Assembly (NCBI RefSeq): GCF_009674765.1
Contig: NZ_WKKF01000001.1
Span: forward strand, 1,426,001-1,490,000
Source: Metabacillus idriensis
GTDB lineage: Bacteria > Bacillota > Bacilli > Bacillales > Bacillaceae
Direction of reading: 5' to 3'
DNA: 64,000 bases
Positions 19,065-27,668 of the stretch are shown here, in pieces. The notes under the pieces are model-generated. The model was given only the letters and a program-made list of their open reading frames with translations. It ran no database searches and was not told the DNA's origin. Each line of letters opens with the position of its first letter. Positions within the stretch are counted from its first letter, which is position 1. The position numbers were made by a program, and so were the translations under genes.

Positions 19065-19856
19065 TTGGAGATGCAGGAATGGTATTTAGAGTATGAAATT
19101 CAAAAAAACCGTCCCGGACTTCTTGGCGATATTTCTTCGCTTCTCGGGATGCTTTCTATAAATATTGTGACGATTAATGGTGTGGATGACAGCCGCAGGG
19201 GATTGCTGCTTAAGTGCTCAAATAATGAGCAGATCCAGAGGCTGGAATCCATTCTAAATACAATGGATCATATTAAAGTAACGAAATTGCGCAAGCCTAA
19301 ATTAAGAGATACACTTGCAGTCCGGCACGGAAGATACATACAGCGTGATGCAGATGATAAAAAGACATTCCGTTTTGTCAGAGACGAACTTGGCCTGCTT
19401 GTGGACTTTTTGGCGGAATTATATAAGCAGGAAGGCCACAAATTGATCGGCATAAGAGGCATGCCCCGCGTCGGCAAAACAGAGTCAATTGTTGCTTCAA
19501 GTGTATGTGCAAACAAAAGATGGCTTTTTGTGTCTTCAACTTTATTAAAACAGACAATCAGAAGCCAGCTCATTGCAGATGAATACAGTGTTGATAATGT
19601 ATTTATTATTGATGGGATTGTTTCCACAAGAAGAGGCTCTGAAAAACATTTGCAGCTTGTGAGAGAAATCATGAGGCTGTCTGCTACAAAAGTTGTCGAA
19701 CATCCGGATATGTTTGTACAAAATACAGAGTATACACTTGATGATTTTGACTATATAATTGAACTTCGAAACGATCCGGATGAAAAGATTACATATGAGG
19801 AAGCAACTGGACCTCAAATGTTTGATGAATCGAGTTTTTCCGGGTTTGATTTTTAG
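19065..19856 (+). CDS. ymfK: DUF3388 protein YmfK (ACT-like domain plus P-loop)
   Basis: A 263-residue protein of the YmfK/DUF3388 family with no known function. The first 70 residues look like an ACT regulatory domain (EIQKNRPGLLGDISSLLG, then INIVTINGVDD). The rest carries a P-loop-like GMPRVGKTES near residue 135. The TTG at 19065 is chosen because AAGGGGG (19051-19057) is correctly spaced to it and the conserved sequence begins there; the track start at 18942 would add 41 unsupported residues. rodZ follows after 18 bp, so the two are probably co-transcribed. Confidence 0.82.
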   Translation: MEMQEWYLEYEIQKNRPGLLGDISSLLGMLSINIVTINGVDDSRRGLLLKCSNNEQIQRLESILNTMDHIKVTKLRKPKLRDTLAVRHGRYIQRDADDKKTFRFVRDELGLLVDFLAELYKQEGHKLIGIRGMPRVGKTESIVASSVCANKRWLFVSSTLLKQTIRSQLIADEYSVDNVFIIDGIVSTRRGSEKHLQLVREIMRLSATKVVEHPDMFVQNTEYTLDDFDYIIELRNDPDEKITYEEATGPQMFDESSFSGFDF

Positions 19857-19874
19857 ATATGGAAGGTGTTATGG

Positions 19875-20768
19875 TTGAGTGAACTAGGGAATCGACTTAA
19901 GCAGGCGAGAGAAGAGCGGAAATTAAGTCTTGACGATCTCCAGGCAATGACAAAAATTCAAAAGCGGTATCTGATTGGAATTGAAGAAGGCAATTACGGC
20001 GTTATGCCGGGGAATTTCTATGTGCGGGCATTTATTAAACAGTATGCTGAAACAGTTGGACTTGATCCGGACCGGATTTTCGATGAGTATAAGAATGAAA
20101 TACCGGTTGTTCATTCAGAGGAAACTCCTGAACTTTCAAGGGTGAAAACACATAAAGAGCTGCCAAAGTCAGCATCGAAGGCATTGGAAATTTTGCCTAG
20201 AATCTTAATAATCGTATTGGTATTATTAGTAGCGGTCGTTATCTGGATTTTTGTCCAAAAGGACAAGCCTGGTGGTGCAAAAGAAACGGAAGATCAGGCT
20301 CAGCAGATTTCAAACGGCGAAAATGAATATGATTCAATTGATAATGGCGAAGATGCTGCTGACTCCAAAGAGCAAGAAGAGAAAGCGGCAGCTGATGAAA
20401 AAGCCAAAGAAGAAAAGCCTGAAGAGGAGAAACCTGAAGAGCAGGCTTCTGAACTTGCATTTAAAGAAAAGACAGCCAGAAAAGCGGTATACGAGCTGAA
20501 AAAAGCCAAAGAATTTAAGCTTGAAGTTACCTCTAAAGGGCAGACTTGGATTGAGATCCGAAATGCATCAGGGAAAAAATTCTACAGCGGCATGCTGAAG
20601 AAAGATCAAACCGAGGCTCATGACTTCACGAATGAAACAGAAGCATTTATCGTCATCGGAAATGCTTCGGCTGCTGAAATTAAAGTGAATGGACAGCCTG
20701 TGGAATATCAGATTGATCCAAAAAAAACTGTAAGACAAGATATGCAGATTGTATATACTAAGGAGTAA
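19875..20768 (+). CDS. rodZ: Cell-shape protein RodZ (YmfM)
   Basis: A 297-residue bitopic membrane protein. The cytosolic N terminus is an HTH_25 Xre-like domain (LGNRLKQAREERKLSLDDL, then IQKRYLIGIEEGNY). One membrane segment lies near residues 110-130 (LPRILIIVLVLLVAVVIW), followed by an extracytoplasmic Lys/Glu-rich low-complexity linker and a C-terminal DUF4115 beta domain. RodZ links MreB to the wall-elongation machinery. Translation probably starts at TTG 19875 behind GGAAGGTG. It lies between ymfK and pgsA as in B. subtilis. Confidence 0.9.
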   Translation: MSELGNRLKQAREERKLSLDDLQAMTKIQKRYLIGIEEGNYGVMPGNFYVRAFIKQYAETVGLDPDRIFDEYKNEIPVVHSEETPELSRVKTHKELPKSASKALEILPRILIIVLVLLVAVVIWIFVQKDKPGGAKETEDQAQQISNGENEYDSIDNGEDAADSKEQEEKAAADEKAKEEKPEEEKPEEQASELAFKEKTARKAVYELKKAKEFKLEVTSKGQTWIEIRNASGKKFYSGMLKKDQTEAHDFTNETEAFIVIGNASAAEIKVNGQPVEYQIDPKKTVRQDMQIVYTKE

Positions 20769-20792
20769 AGTCATCTTCAAGATGGCTTTTCT
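20766..20792 (+). terminator. Weak terminator-like hairpin between rodZ and pgsA
   Basis: AAAGTCATC pairs with GATGGCTTT (one G:T) around TTCAA, followed by TTCTTTC; a partial terminator at best. Confidence 0.5.
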
Positions 20793-20840
20793 TTCTTTTA
20801 TATTTTCTGATACATACTTTTATAATCTGGAGGAAAAAAC

Positions 20841-21419
20841 ATGAATTTACCGAATCGCATTACCATCTCAAGAATTCTCTTAATCCCAGTATTCATGGTG
20901 ATTATGCTCGCTCCTTTTGACTGGGGCACCTTATATATCGGGGATGCTTCTATTCCAGTGGCACACCTGGCAGGAGCAATATTATTTATTATAGCGTCTA
21001 CAACGGACTGGGTAGACGGGTATTATGCACGTAAGCTTAATATGGTGACAAACTTAGGGAAGTTTTTAGATCCGCTTGCCGATAAACTGCTTGTATCTGC
21101 AGCGTTAATTATCTTAGTTGAGCTTGGCCTTGCACCATCTTGGATCGTGATTATTATCATCAGCCGTGAATTCGCTGTTACAGGTTTGCGTCTTGTGCTG
21201 GCCGGCGAAGGTGAAGTAGTTGCAGCAAACATGCTCGGAAAAATTAAAACATGGGCTCAGATTATCGCGATATCAGCCCTTCTTTTGCACAACATTCCAT
21301 TTATCTTCATCTCATTCCCGTTTGCAGACATCGCATTATGGGTAGCATTATTCTTTACGGTTTATTCAGGATGGGACTATTTTGCAAAAAACAAAGCCGC
21401 ATTACTGAATTCCAAGTAA
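20841..21419 (+). CDS. pgsA: CDP-diacylglycerol-glycerol-3-phosphate 3-phosphatidyltransferase
   Basis: PgsA makes phosphatidylglycerophosphate, the committed step to phosphatidylglycerol, in the cytoplasmic membrane. The 192-residue protein has about five membrane segments and the CDP-alcohol phosphotransferase signature DWVDGYYAR-x8-GKFLDPLAD (residues about 54-78). All catalytic Asp residues are present. Start ATG follows TGGAGGAAA. cinA starts 25 bp downstream, as in B. subtilis. Confidence 0.95.
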   Translation: MNLPNRITISRILLIPVFMVIMLAPFDWGTLYIGDASIPVAHLAGAILFIIASTTDWVDGYYARKLNMVTNLGKFLDPLADKLLVSAALIILVELGLAPSWIVIIIISREFAVTGLRLVLAGEGEVVAANMLGKIKTWAQIIAISALLLHNIPFIFISFPFADIALWVALFFTVYSGWDYFAKNKAALLNSK

Positions 21420-21444
21420 TTTTTCATTCACAGGGGGAGTTCAC

Positions 21445-22701
21445 ATGACGTCAAAAACAGAAATTATCGCAGTAGGCTCAGAATTGCTTCTCGGGCAAAT
21501 TGTTAACTCCAATGCCCAGTTCTTATCTCAGCAGCTGGCTGAAAATGGTCTTAATGTCTATTATCACACGGTTGTCGGTGATAATCCTGCAAGACTTGAG
21601 CAGGCAGTAAAGATTGCAAAAGAGCGTTCGAACATTATTATTTTTACAGGCGGTCTTGGACCGACTAAAGATGATTTAACGAAAGAAACAATCGCGAATA
21701 TTCTGGGCAAAAAGCTTGTCACGGATGAAGAGGCCCTTCGCAGCATCGAAGACTATTTTGTTAAAGTAAAAAGAAGCATGTCTGAAAACAATAAAAAACA
21801 AGCTTGGATCCTTGAGGATTCGCATGTATTGAAAAATGAGCACGGAATGGCGCCTGGAATGGCAATAGAAGCGGATGACCGGATTTATATGCTGCTGCCT
21901 GGCCCTCCAAGCGAAATGAAACCAATGTTTATAAAGTTCGGGCTTCCCTACTTCAGGGAGAAGCTTGGCCAGAATGATAAAATTATATCCAGGGTACTCC
22001 GCTATTTCGGCATAGGCGAATCGCAGCTTGAGACAGATATCCAGGATTTGATCGATGCTCAAACCAATCCGACCATTGCACCGCTTGCGGGTGACGGGGA
22101 AGTAACACTCAGATTGACGGCCCGCCATCAACAAGAAGCTGAGGCTGTGCGGCTTATAAATGAAATGGAGAAAACAATAAACAGCAGGGTTGGCGGCTTT
22201 TTCTACGGATATGACCAGACAACCCTGGCTGATGAAGTGCTGAGACATCTCAGACAAAGCAACATGACGATTTCAGCAGCTGAGAGTTTAACGGGAGGAC
22301 TTTTTTCAGATCAGCTGACAGCCGTTAAAGGAACATCTGATGTCTTTAAAGGTACAATTGTCTGCTACACAAATGAAGTAAAGCAATCCATATTAAATGT
22401 ATCTAAAGAAACGCTTGATCAGCACGGAGCTGTCAGTGAACAATGTGCCAAAGAAATGGCTGAACAAATCAGGAAGCTGACAAATAGTGATATCGGGATA
22501 AGCTTTACCGGCATTGCGGGGGAAGATCCTGTTGAAGGGAAAAAACCTGGAACCGTCTATATCGGACTGGCATGTATTGGTCAGCCGACAAAGACAGTTC
22601 TCCTTCACCTTGCAGGCAACCGCAACGCCATTCGCAGGCGCACAGTGAAATATGGCTGTCACTTGCTTATAAAAACTCTATTGGAAAATACAGCGGAATA
22701 A
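21445..22701 (+). CDS. cinA: CinA, competence/damage-inducible nicotinamide-nucleotide enzyme
   Basis: A 418-residue two-domain protein. The N-terminal MoCF/COG1058 domain (about residues 1-170) has [15 protein letters not shown] and [11 protein letters not shown], tied to ADP-ribose pyrophosphatase activity in the family. The C-terminal CinA domain (from about 255) has [16 protein letters not shown] and [16 protein letters not shown], with NMN-deamidase-type residues. It starts behind AGGGGGAG. Its position before recA is the classic Gram-positive cinA-recA order, although a terminator and a repeat element separate the two here. Confidence 0.93.
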   Translation: MTSKTEIIAVGSELLLGQIVNSNAQFLSQQLAENGLNVYYHTVVGDNPARLEQAVKIAKERSNIIIFTGGLGPTKDDLTKETIANILGKKLVTDEEALRSIEDYFVKVKRSMSENNKKQAWILEDSHVLKNEHGMAPGMAIEADDRIYMLLPGPPSEMKPMFIKFGLPYFREKLGQNDKIISRVLRYFGIGESQLETDIQDLIDAQTNPTIAPLAGDGEVTLRLTARHQQEAEAVRLINEMEKTINSRVGGFFYGYDQTTLADEVLRHLRQSNMTISAAESLTGGLFSDQLTAVKGTSDVFKGTIVCYTNEVKQSILNVSKETLDQHGAVSEQCAKEMAEQIRKLTNSDIGISFTGIAGEDPVEGKKPGTVYIGLACIGQPTKTVLLHLAGNRNAIRRRTVKYGCHLLIKTLLENTAE

Positions 22702-22717
22702 GCTGTATTTTTCTTTT
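22686..22717 (+). terminator. Terminator of cinA
   Basis: AAATACAGC (22686-22694) pairs with GCTGTATTT (22702-22710) across the stop codon, ending in TTCTTTTTT. Confidence 0.85.
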
Positions 22718-22722
22718 TTATA

Positions 22723-22941
22723 GGCTGTTTTCGCATGGATTGTTGTTTTTGGTTATATATGTTGCTCGTTCCTTTTTGCTGCAGGAACTTGCTTTCCGCG
22801 GTCCGGGCGGGAGCCTCCTCGCTCTGCCTGCGGGGTTTCCCATTACCCTCTATTTCCCGCAGGAGTTAAGTTCCTGCAGCGTAGATCCACTTAACGTTTC
22901 AAACATTTAGTCTAAAAGCAACAAAGTTTACGAAAATAGCT
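22723..22941 (-). repeat. Dispersed repeat, copy D (long form, inverted)
   Basis: About 219 bp, the reverse orientation of copies B and G. It begins GGCTGTTTTCGCATGG with TTGTTG inside and ends AACAAAGTTTACGAAAATAGC. The central module is present (CAGGAACTTGCTTTCCGCGG, CGGGAGCCTCC, CTGCGGGGTTTCCCAT). It fills most of the gap between cinA and recA. Confidence 0.85.
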
Positions 22942-23071
22942 TTTTATAAGATCTGCGTTTGAAACCCCGGGAAAAAGACAATTTAGTATTTTAGCTGTTT
23001 TATAGGCAGCAAATTTTTATTATCTTTAAGAGAAAATAGAATTTTCAGTCTGTTATTGCATGTAAAAAAAC

Positions 23072-23085
23072 CGAATAAATGTTCG
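23072..23085 (+). promoter_or_regulatory. LexA (SOS) box upstream of recA
   Basis: CGAATAAATGTTCG matches the Bacillus LexA/DinR site CGAAC-N4-GTTCG at nine of ten fixed positions and sits 8 bp upstream of the recA -35. Confidence 0.8.
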
Positions 23086-23093
23086 TTTTTTAC

Positions 23094-23122
23094 TTGTCAA
23101 ACGTTCGAATAAAAGGTATATT
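23094..23122 (+). promoter_or_regulatory. Sigma-A promoter of recA
   Basis: TTGTCA (23094-23099), 17-bp spacer, TATATT (23117-23122), 34 bp before the GTG start codon. Confidence 0.8.
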
Positions 23123-23155
23123 ATTAATAGGTTGATAACTAAAGGAGGAAACTCA

Positions 23156-24193
23156 GTGAGCGATCGTCAAGCTGCCTTAGATATGGCACTGAAACAAATA
23201 GAAAAGCAATTTGGTAAAGGTTCAATTATGAAACTCGGTGAACAGACTGACCGGAAGATCTCTACATCTCCAAGCGGTTCACTTGCTCTTGATACAGCAC
23301 TTGGGGTTGGCGGATATCCCCGTGGAAGAATTATAGAAATATATGGACCTGAGAGCTCAGGTAAAACGACAGTTGCCCTTCATGCAATTGCAGAAGTACA
23401 GCAAAAGGGAGGACAGGCTGCATTTATAGATGCAGAGCATGCCCTTGATCCTGTATATGCTCAAAAGCTGGGTGTAAATATAGATGAACTTCTTCTCTCA
23501 CAGCCGGATACCGGAGAGCAGGCGCTTGAAATTGCAGAAGCACTTGTTCGAAGCGGAGCAGTGGATATTCTGGTCATTGACTCTGTAGCAGCTTTAGTTC
23601 CAAAAGCTGAAATCGAAGGCGAAATGGGAGATGCTCACGTTGGCTTGCAGGCGCGTCTTATGTCTCAGGCATTGCGTAAATTATCCGGAGCAATCAGCAA
23701 ATCAAAAACAATTGCCATTTTCATTAACCAGATCCGTGAAAAAGTAGGAGTTATGTTCGGTAATCCTGAAACAACTCCAGGCGGACGCGCGCTGAAGTTT
23801 TATTCTTCTGTACGTTTAGAGGTGCGCCGTGCCGAAACACTGAAACAGGGCAATGAGATGGTCGGAAATAAAACGAAAATCAAAGTTGTCAAAAACAAAG
23901 TTGCTCCTCCTTTCCGTGTTGCAGAGGTTGACATTATGTACGGAGAAGGAATCTCTAAAGAAGGCGAAATCATCGATCTTGGAACAGAAATTGATATTGT
24001 TCAAAAGAGCGGTTCATGGTATTCGTACAATGAGGAGCGTTTAGGCCAGGGAAGAGAAAACGCAAAGATCTTCCTTAAAGAGAATCCTAGCATCCGCTTA
24101 GAGATTCATGAAAAGATCCGCAGCCACTATGGGCTGGATGAAGTTGCCGTTGCTCCTGATGGTCAAGAAGAATTAGATTTACTGGAAGATTAA
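23156..24193 (+). CDS. recA: Recombinase RecA
   Basis: RecA forms filaments on single-stranded DNA, drives strand exchange and triggers LexA self-cleavage. The 345-residue protein has Walker [10 protein letters not shown] (residues 65-73), Walker [10 protein letters not shown] and the DNA-binding L2 region [20 protein letters not shown]. The GTG at 23156 has AAAGGAGG at 23141-23148; the in-frame TTG at 23132 is upstream of that site and is rejected. A LexA box and a sigma-A promoter lie directly upstream. The gene is monocistronic, closed by a terminator. Confidence 0.98.
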   Translation: MSDRQAALDMALKQIEKQFGKGSIMKLGEQTDRKISTSPSGSLALDTALGVGGYPRGRIIEIYGPESSGKTTVALHAIAEVQQKGGQAAFIDAEHALDPVYAQKLGVNIDELLLSQPDTGEQALEIAEALVRSGAVDILVIDSVAALVPKAEIEGEMGDAHVGLQARLMSQALRKLSGAISKSKTIAIFINQIREKVGVMFGNPETTPGGRALKFYSSVRLEVRRAETLKQGNEMVGNKTKIKVVKNKVAPPFRVAEVDIMYGEGISKEGEIIDLGTEIDIVQKSGSWYSYNEERLGQGRENAKIFLKENPSIRLEIHEKIRSHYGLDEVAVAPDGQEELDLLED

Positions 24194-24217
24194 AAGAGGC
24201 GATTATCGCCTCTTTTT
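24192..24217 (+). terminator. Terminator of recA
   Basis: AAAAGAGGCGA ... TCGCCTCTTTT with a 3-nt loop and a T tail. Confidence 0.92.
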
Positions 24218-24338
24218 TGTATATGAGAAGTCAAAATCCACGATACAATCGATAGACAATCCTGACTTTTCCTGTTCAAGAAATGTAAGGCAATGCCTGA
24301 AAATTCCCAATTGCATTAAAAACGCCAGAATGACAGGC

Positions 24339-24367
24339 TTGACAAGAAAATTTCACACATTTACAAT
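24339..24367 (+). promoter_or_regulatory. Sigma-A promoter of rny
   Basis: Consensus TTGACA (24339-24344), exactly 17 bp, then TACAAT (24362-24367). It implies an mRNA leader of about 185 nt before rny. The stretch 24218-24338 upstream of it shows no feature I can support. Confidence 0.85.
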
Positions 24368-24409
24368 TAGGGTGTATTATTATTTTGTTAGAACTTTTAG
24401 CGAGGCACT

Positions 24410-24556
24410 ATGAAAGCAAATGTTGATCTGTGCAGCAGATGCTGCAAGGTCTCCATGAAACCCTTAAGCTTTGTGCTGTATGTTGAAGAACGTTATGCAA
24501 TATACATGCCGACACTTAAATCTAGCAAGAAACAAGTTCATAGCAAGAGGAGGTGA
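24410..24556 (+). CDS. Possible 48-residue upstream ORF in the rny leader
   Basis: An ATG with GAGG four bases upstream opens a 48-codon frame. Its TGA stop (24554-24556) lies inside the rny ribosome site and just before the rny start, an arrangement that could couple or gate translation. The peptide has an early Cys cluster (LCSRCCKV) and a basic tail ([11 protein letters not shown]), and no recognisable family. It is in a different frame from rny. Coding status is unproven. Confidence 0.35.
   Translation: MKANVDLCSRCCKVSMKPLSFVLYVEERYAIYMPTLKSSKKQVHSKRR
24425..24451 (+). promoter_or_regulatory. Hairpin in the rny mRNA leader
   Basis: GATCT and TGCAGC pair with GCTGCA and AGGTC around an AGAT loop, giving 11 bp with a one-base bulge. 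There is no T run, so it is not a terminator. It lies inside the upstream ORF. Confidence 0.5.
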
Positions 24557-24560
24557 AATG

Positions 24561-26123
24561 ATGGATCCCATTACAATGATCATCTCCATTTTGCTTGGCC
24601 TAATCGTCGGTGCAGTTGTTGGCTATTTTGTTCGTAAATCCATTGCAGAAGCGAAAATTGCCGGTGCGAAAGGTACTGCTGAGCAAATTCTTGAAGATGC
24701 GAAGCGTGATGCTGAAGCGACGAAGAAAGAAGCGTTGCTTGAGGCAAAGGATGATATTCACAAGCTTCGGACAGAAGCAGAGCAAGAAATTCGTGAACGA
24801 CGAAATGAGCTGCAAAAACAAGAAAATCGCTTATTACAAAAAGAAGAGAATCTTGATCGTAAGGATGAATCTTTAGACAAGCGCGAGAACATGCTTGAGA
24901 AAAAAGAAGATTCTCTAAATGAAAGACAACAGCATATTGAAGAGATGGAAAGCAAAGTGGACGAGATGGTGCGTAAACAGCAATCAGAGCTTGAACGTAT
25001 TTCCAGCTTGACTCGCGAAGAGGCAAAGCAGATCATTCTCGAAAAGGTTGAAAATGAGCTTTCGCATGACATCGCTGTCACTGTTAAAGAAAGCGAAAAC
25101 CGTGCGAAAGAAGAAGCGGATAAACGAGCGAAAGAAATTCTTTCCCTTGCAATCCAGCGTTGTGCTGCAGACCATGTAGCTGAAACTACGGTATCTGTCG
25201 TTAACCTTCCAAATGATGAAATGAAAGGCCGCATCATTGGTCGTGAAGGGCGTAACATCAGAACGCTTGAAACATTGACTGGTATTGACCTCATTATTGA
25301 TGATACTCCAGAAGCAGTTATTTTATCTGGATTTGATCCAATTCGCAGGGAAACAGCCAGAATTGCCCTAGACAAGCTTGTTCAAGATGGACGCATCCAT
25401 CCAGCACGTATTGAAGAAATGGTTGAAAAATCACGCCGTGAGGTTGATGAGTACATCCGCGAGGTTGGTGAGCAAACTACATTTGAAGTTGGTGTTCACG
25501 GGCTTCATCCAGATTTAATCAAGATTATGGGCCGTCTGAAGTTCAGAACGAGCTATGGTCAAAATGTATTAAAGCATTCCATGGAGGTCGCTTATTTATC
25601 AGGACTCATGGCTGCAGAACTGGGTGAAGATGTCACTCTTGCCAAGCGTGCAGGTTTACTGCATGACATCGGTAAAGCGATTGACCATGAAGTAGAAGGA
25701 AGCCATGTTGAAATTGGGGTTGAACTTGCTACGAAGTATAAGGAACACCCTGTTGTCATCAACAGTATTGCTTCGCATCATGGCGATCAGGAGCCGACTT
25801 CGGTTATTGCCGTTCTGGTCGCGGCAGCAGATGCTTTATCTGCAGCACGTCCCGGCGCAAGAAGCGAAACGCTCGAAAACTATATTCGCCGCTTAGAAAA
25901 GCTTGAAGAGATTTCCGAATCTTACGAAGGCGTAGAAAAATCCTTCGCCATTCAGGCAGGCCGTGAAGTGCGTATCATGGTAAAACCTGATACGATTGAT
26001 GATCTTCAGGCACACCGTTTAGCACGGGATATCCGCAAGCGGATTGAAGAAGAATTAGATTACCCAGGTCATATTAAAGTAACAGTTATCCGTGAAACAA
26101 GAGCTGTTGAATATGCGAAATAA
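24561..26123 (+). CDS. rny: Ribonuclease Y
   Basis: RNase Y is the membrane-anchored endonuclease that starts decay of many mRNAs in Bacillus. From N to C there is one membrane segment (residues about 5-25), a long charged coiled coil (about 30-195), a KH domain with [17 protein letters not shown], and an HD domain with [12 protein letters not shown]. The ATG at 24561 gives 520 residues, the family length, with GGAGG 7 nt upstream; the in-frame start at 24471 adds a non-homologous stretch. The promoter, a structured leader and a terminator indicate a single-gene unit. Confidence 0.96.
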   Translation: MDPITMIISILLGLIVGAVVGYFVRKSIAEAKIAGAKGTAEQILEDAKRDAEATKKEALLEAKDDIHKLRTEAEQEIRERRNELQKQENRLLQKEENLDRKDESLDKRENMLEKKEDSLNERQQHIEEMESKVDEMVRKQQSELERISSLTREEAKQIILEKVENELSHDIAVTVKESENRAKEEADKRAKEILSLAIQRCAADHVAETTVSVVNLPNDEMKGRIIGREGRNIRTLETLTGIDLIIDDTPEAVILSGFDPIRRETARIALDKLVQDGRIHPARIEEMVEKSRREVDEYIREVGEQTTFEVGVHGLHPDLIKIMGRLKFRTSYGQNVLKHSMEVAYLSGLMAAELGEDVTLAKRAGLLHDIGKAIDHEVEGSHVEIGVELATKYKEHPVVINSIASHHGDQEPTSVIAVLVAAADALSAARPGARSETLENYIRRLEKLEEISESYEGVEKSFAIQAGREVRIMVKPDTIDDLQAHRLARDIRKRIEEELDYPGHIKVTVIRETRAVEYAK

Positions 26124-26155
26124 AGCGATGCCTTCTGCATCGCTTTATTTTTTTT
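26122..26155 (+). terminator. Terminator of rny
   Basis: AAAGCGATG (26122-26130) pairs with CATCGCTTT (26138-26146), followed by ATTTTTTTT. Confidence 0.92.
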
Positions 26156-26216
26156 GCAAACTGTGCAAAACTTAAGGGTACACATAGACTATTTTGAGAG
26201 AAGGTTTAATTGAAGC

Positions 26217-27011
26217 ATGAAATTATTATTTGTAGGAGATGTAGTCGGATCTCCAGGTAGAGATATGATTAAAGAGTATTTGCCGAAGCTGAAACGAAAA
26301 TATAGACCGTCCCTGACGATTGTAAACGGGGAGAATGCGGCACACGGAAAAGGGATTACTGAAAAGATCTATCACGAGCTGAATCAGGCTGGGGCTCAGG
26401 TAGTTACAATGGGAAACCATACATGGGATAAGCGGGAGATCTTTGAATTCATTGATAATTACCCTAACTTGATTCGGCCTGCGAATTTTCCTGAAGGCAC
26501 TCCTGGTAAGGGCATTACATATATAACATGCGATGGCAAAGAAATCGCAGTGATTAATTTACAGGGACGGACGTTCCTTGCGCCGATCGATTGTCCGTTT
26601 AAAAAAGCAGATGAGCTGATTGAAGAAGCAAAAAAGAGAACGTCTATTATTTTTGTCGATTTTCATGCAGAAGCAACGAGTGAGAAGCAGGCTATGGGCT
26701 GGTATTTGGATGGGAGAGTAACCGCTGTTGTCGGAACACATACTCATGTTCAAACGGCAGATGAGAGAATCCTTGACCAAGGGACAGCTTTTATTACAGA
26801 TGTGGGCATGACAGGTCCTTATGATGGTATTCTGGGAGTCGAAAGAGATGCTGTTATAAAACGCTTCCTGACAAGCCTCCCTGTGCGTTTTGAAGTGACG
26901 GAAGGCAAGGCACAGCTGAGTGCTGTCGTCATTGATGTTCAAGATAAAACCGGCAAAGCTGCAAAAATTGACCGCATTTTAATTAATGATGATCATATGT
27001 TTTTTGAATAG
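26217..27011 (+). CDS. ymdB: Cyclic-nucleotide phosphodiesterase YmdB
   Basis: A 264-residue dimetal phosphoesterase that hydrolyses 2',3'-cyclic nucleotides and affects biofilm and motility choice in B. subtilis. Metal-ligand motifs are all visible: GDVVGSPGRD (Asp near 8), NGENAAHG, MGNHTWDKRE, DFHAEATSEK and GTHTHVQTAD. Length equals the B. subtilis protein. It follows rny after a terminator, with no clear promoter seen in the 60 bp between, so some readthrough is possible. Confidence 0.93.
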   Translation: MKLLFVGDVVGSPGRDMIKEYLPKLKRKYRPSLTIVNGENAAHGKGITEKIYHELNQAGAQVVTMGNHTWDKREIFEFIDNYPNLIRPANFPEGTPGKGITYITCDGKEIAVINLQGRTFLAPIDCPFKKADELIEEAKKRTSIIFVDFHAEATSEKQAMGWYLDGRVTAVVGTHTHVQTADERILDQGTAFITDVGMTGPYDGILGVERDAVIKRFLTSLPVRFEVTEGKAQLSAVVIDVQDKTGKAAKIDRILINDDHMFFE

Positions 27012-27050
27012 AATATATATTTAGAAATTTTAGAAAAAATAGTAAAACAA

Positions 27051-27080
27051 GCAGGAATACTAGTTCCCTCTAGTGAATAT
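27051..27080 (+). promoter_or_regulatory. Sigma-H-type promoter of spoVS
   Basis: GCAGGAATA (27051-27059) matches the sigma-H -35 (RnAGGAwWW). After 12 bp comes AGTGAATAT (27072-27080), matching RnnGAAT. spoVS is known to be sigma-H dependent. Confidence 0.75.
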
Positions 27081-27210
27081 AGTATCAATGGAATGGCTGT
27101 GAAAGAGGTTCAGAAGGCTTCATAAAGGGGATGGGCCCTCCGAACAGATCTAATAAGGCATGATCCAACGTACATTCACGATCTTTTGAAAAATAAGGGG
27201 GATACTAGAA

Positions 27211-27471
27211 ATGGAAATATTAAAAGTTTCAGCAAAGTCCAATCCTAACTCTGTAGCGGGAGCACTAGCAGGTGTCCTGCGTGAAAGAGGCGCTGCCGAA
27301 ATCCAGGCAATTGGAGCTGGAGCACTTAACCAAGCTGTAAAAGCAGTAGCTATTGCCAGAGGGTTTGTTGCCCCGAGCGGTGTAGATTTAATCTGTATTC
27401 CTGCCTTTACGGATATTCTCATCGATGGAGAAGAGCGTACGGCCATTAAATTAATTATTGAGCCACGTTAA
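27211..27471 (+). CDS. spoVS: Stage V sporulation protein S
   Basis: SpoVS is an 86-residue Alba-like protein needed for normal coat and cortex formation and for release from a block in septation. The sequence (MEILKVSAKSNPNSVAG, IQAIGAGALNQAVKAVAIARG) is almost invariant across spore formers. It starts behind GGGGGATACTAG, lies downstream of a sigma-H-type promoter and ends at a strong hairpin. Confidence 0.97.
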   Translation: MEILKVSAKSNPNSVAGALAGVLRERGAAEIQAIGAGALNQAVKAVAIARGFVAPSGVDLICIPAFTDILIDGEERTAIKLIIEPR

Positions 27472-27485
27472 ATAGACAAAAAGAT

Positions 27486-27525
27486 CAACCTGTTTGCGGG
27501 TCACGCAAACAGGTTTGTTTTTATT
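27486..27525 (+). terminator. Terminator of spoVS
   Basis: 13-nt arms CAACCTGTTTGCG and CGCAAACAGGTTTG (one G:T) around a GGTCA loop, followed by a T-rich tail. Confidence 0.9.
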
Positions 27526-27668
27526 TGGATCTTTTCATGGATTTTGCATTCCATCATAGGTCACGGATTTTTTATACATATAATAGAAGATCAGAGATCT
27601 GATCATTATATGGAATGCGATCTTTTTTCGAACACAGCCCTTTATTTATCTTTAGGAGAGATGCTGAC

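Noticed and set aside
20251-20509. Overlapping frames in both strands within rodZ
   Set aside because: Caused by the Lys/Glu-rich low-complexity linker of RodZ.
22572-22910. 112-codon frame over the end of cinA and repeat copy D
   Set aside because: Half is a shadow of cinA and half repeat; no ribosome site.
24471-24560. N-terminal extension of RNase Y
   Set aside because: The family length is reached from ATG 24561 with a well-spaced GGAGG; the extension lies in the leader and places residues before the membrane anchor.
26150-26180. Possible eighth repeat remnant (TTGCAAACTGTGCAAAACTTAAG) after rny
   Set aside because: Only a short resemblance to the left end of the family, no right end found.
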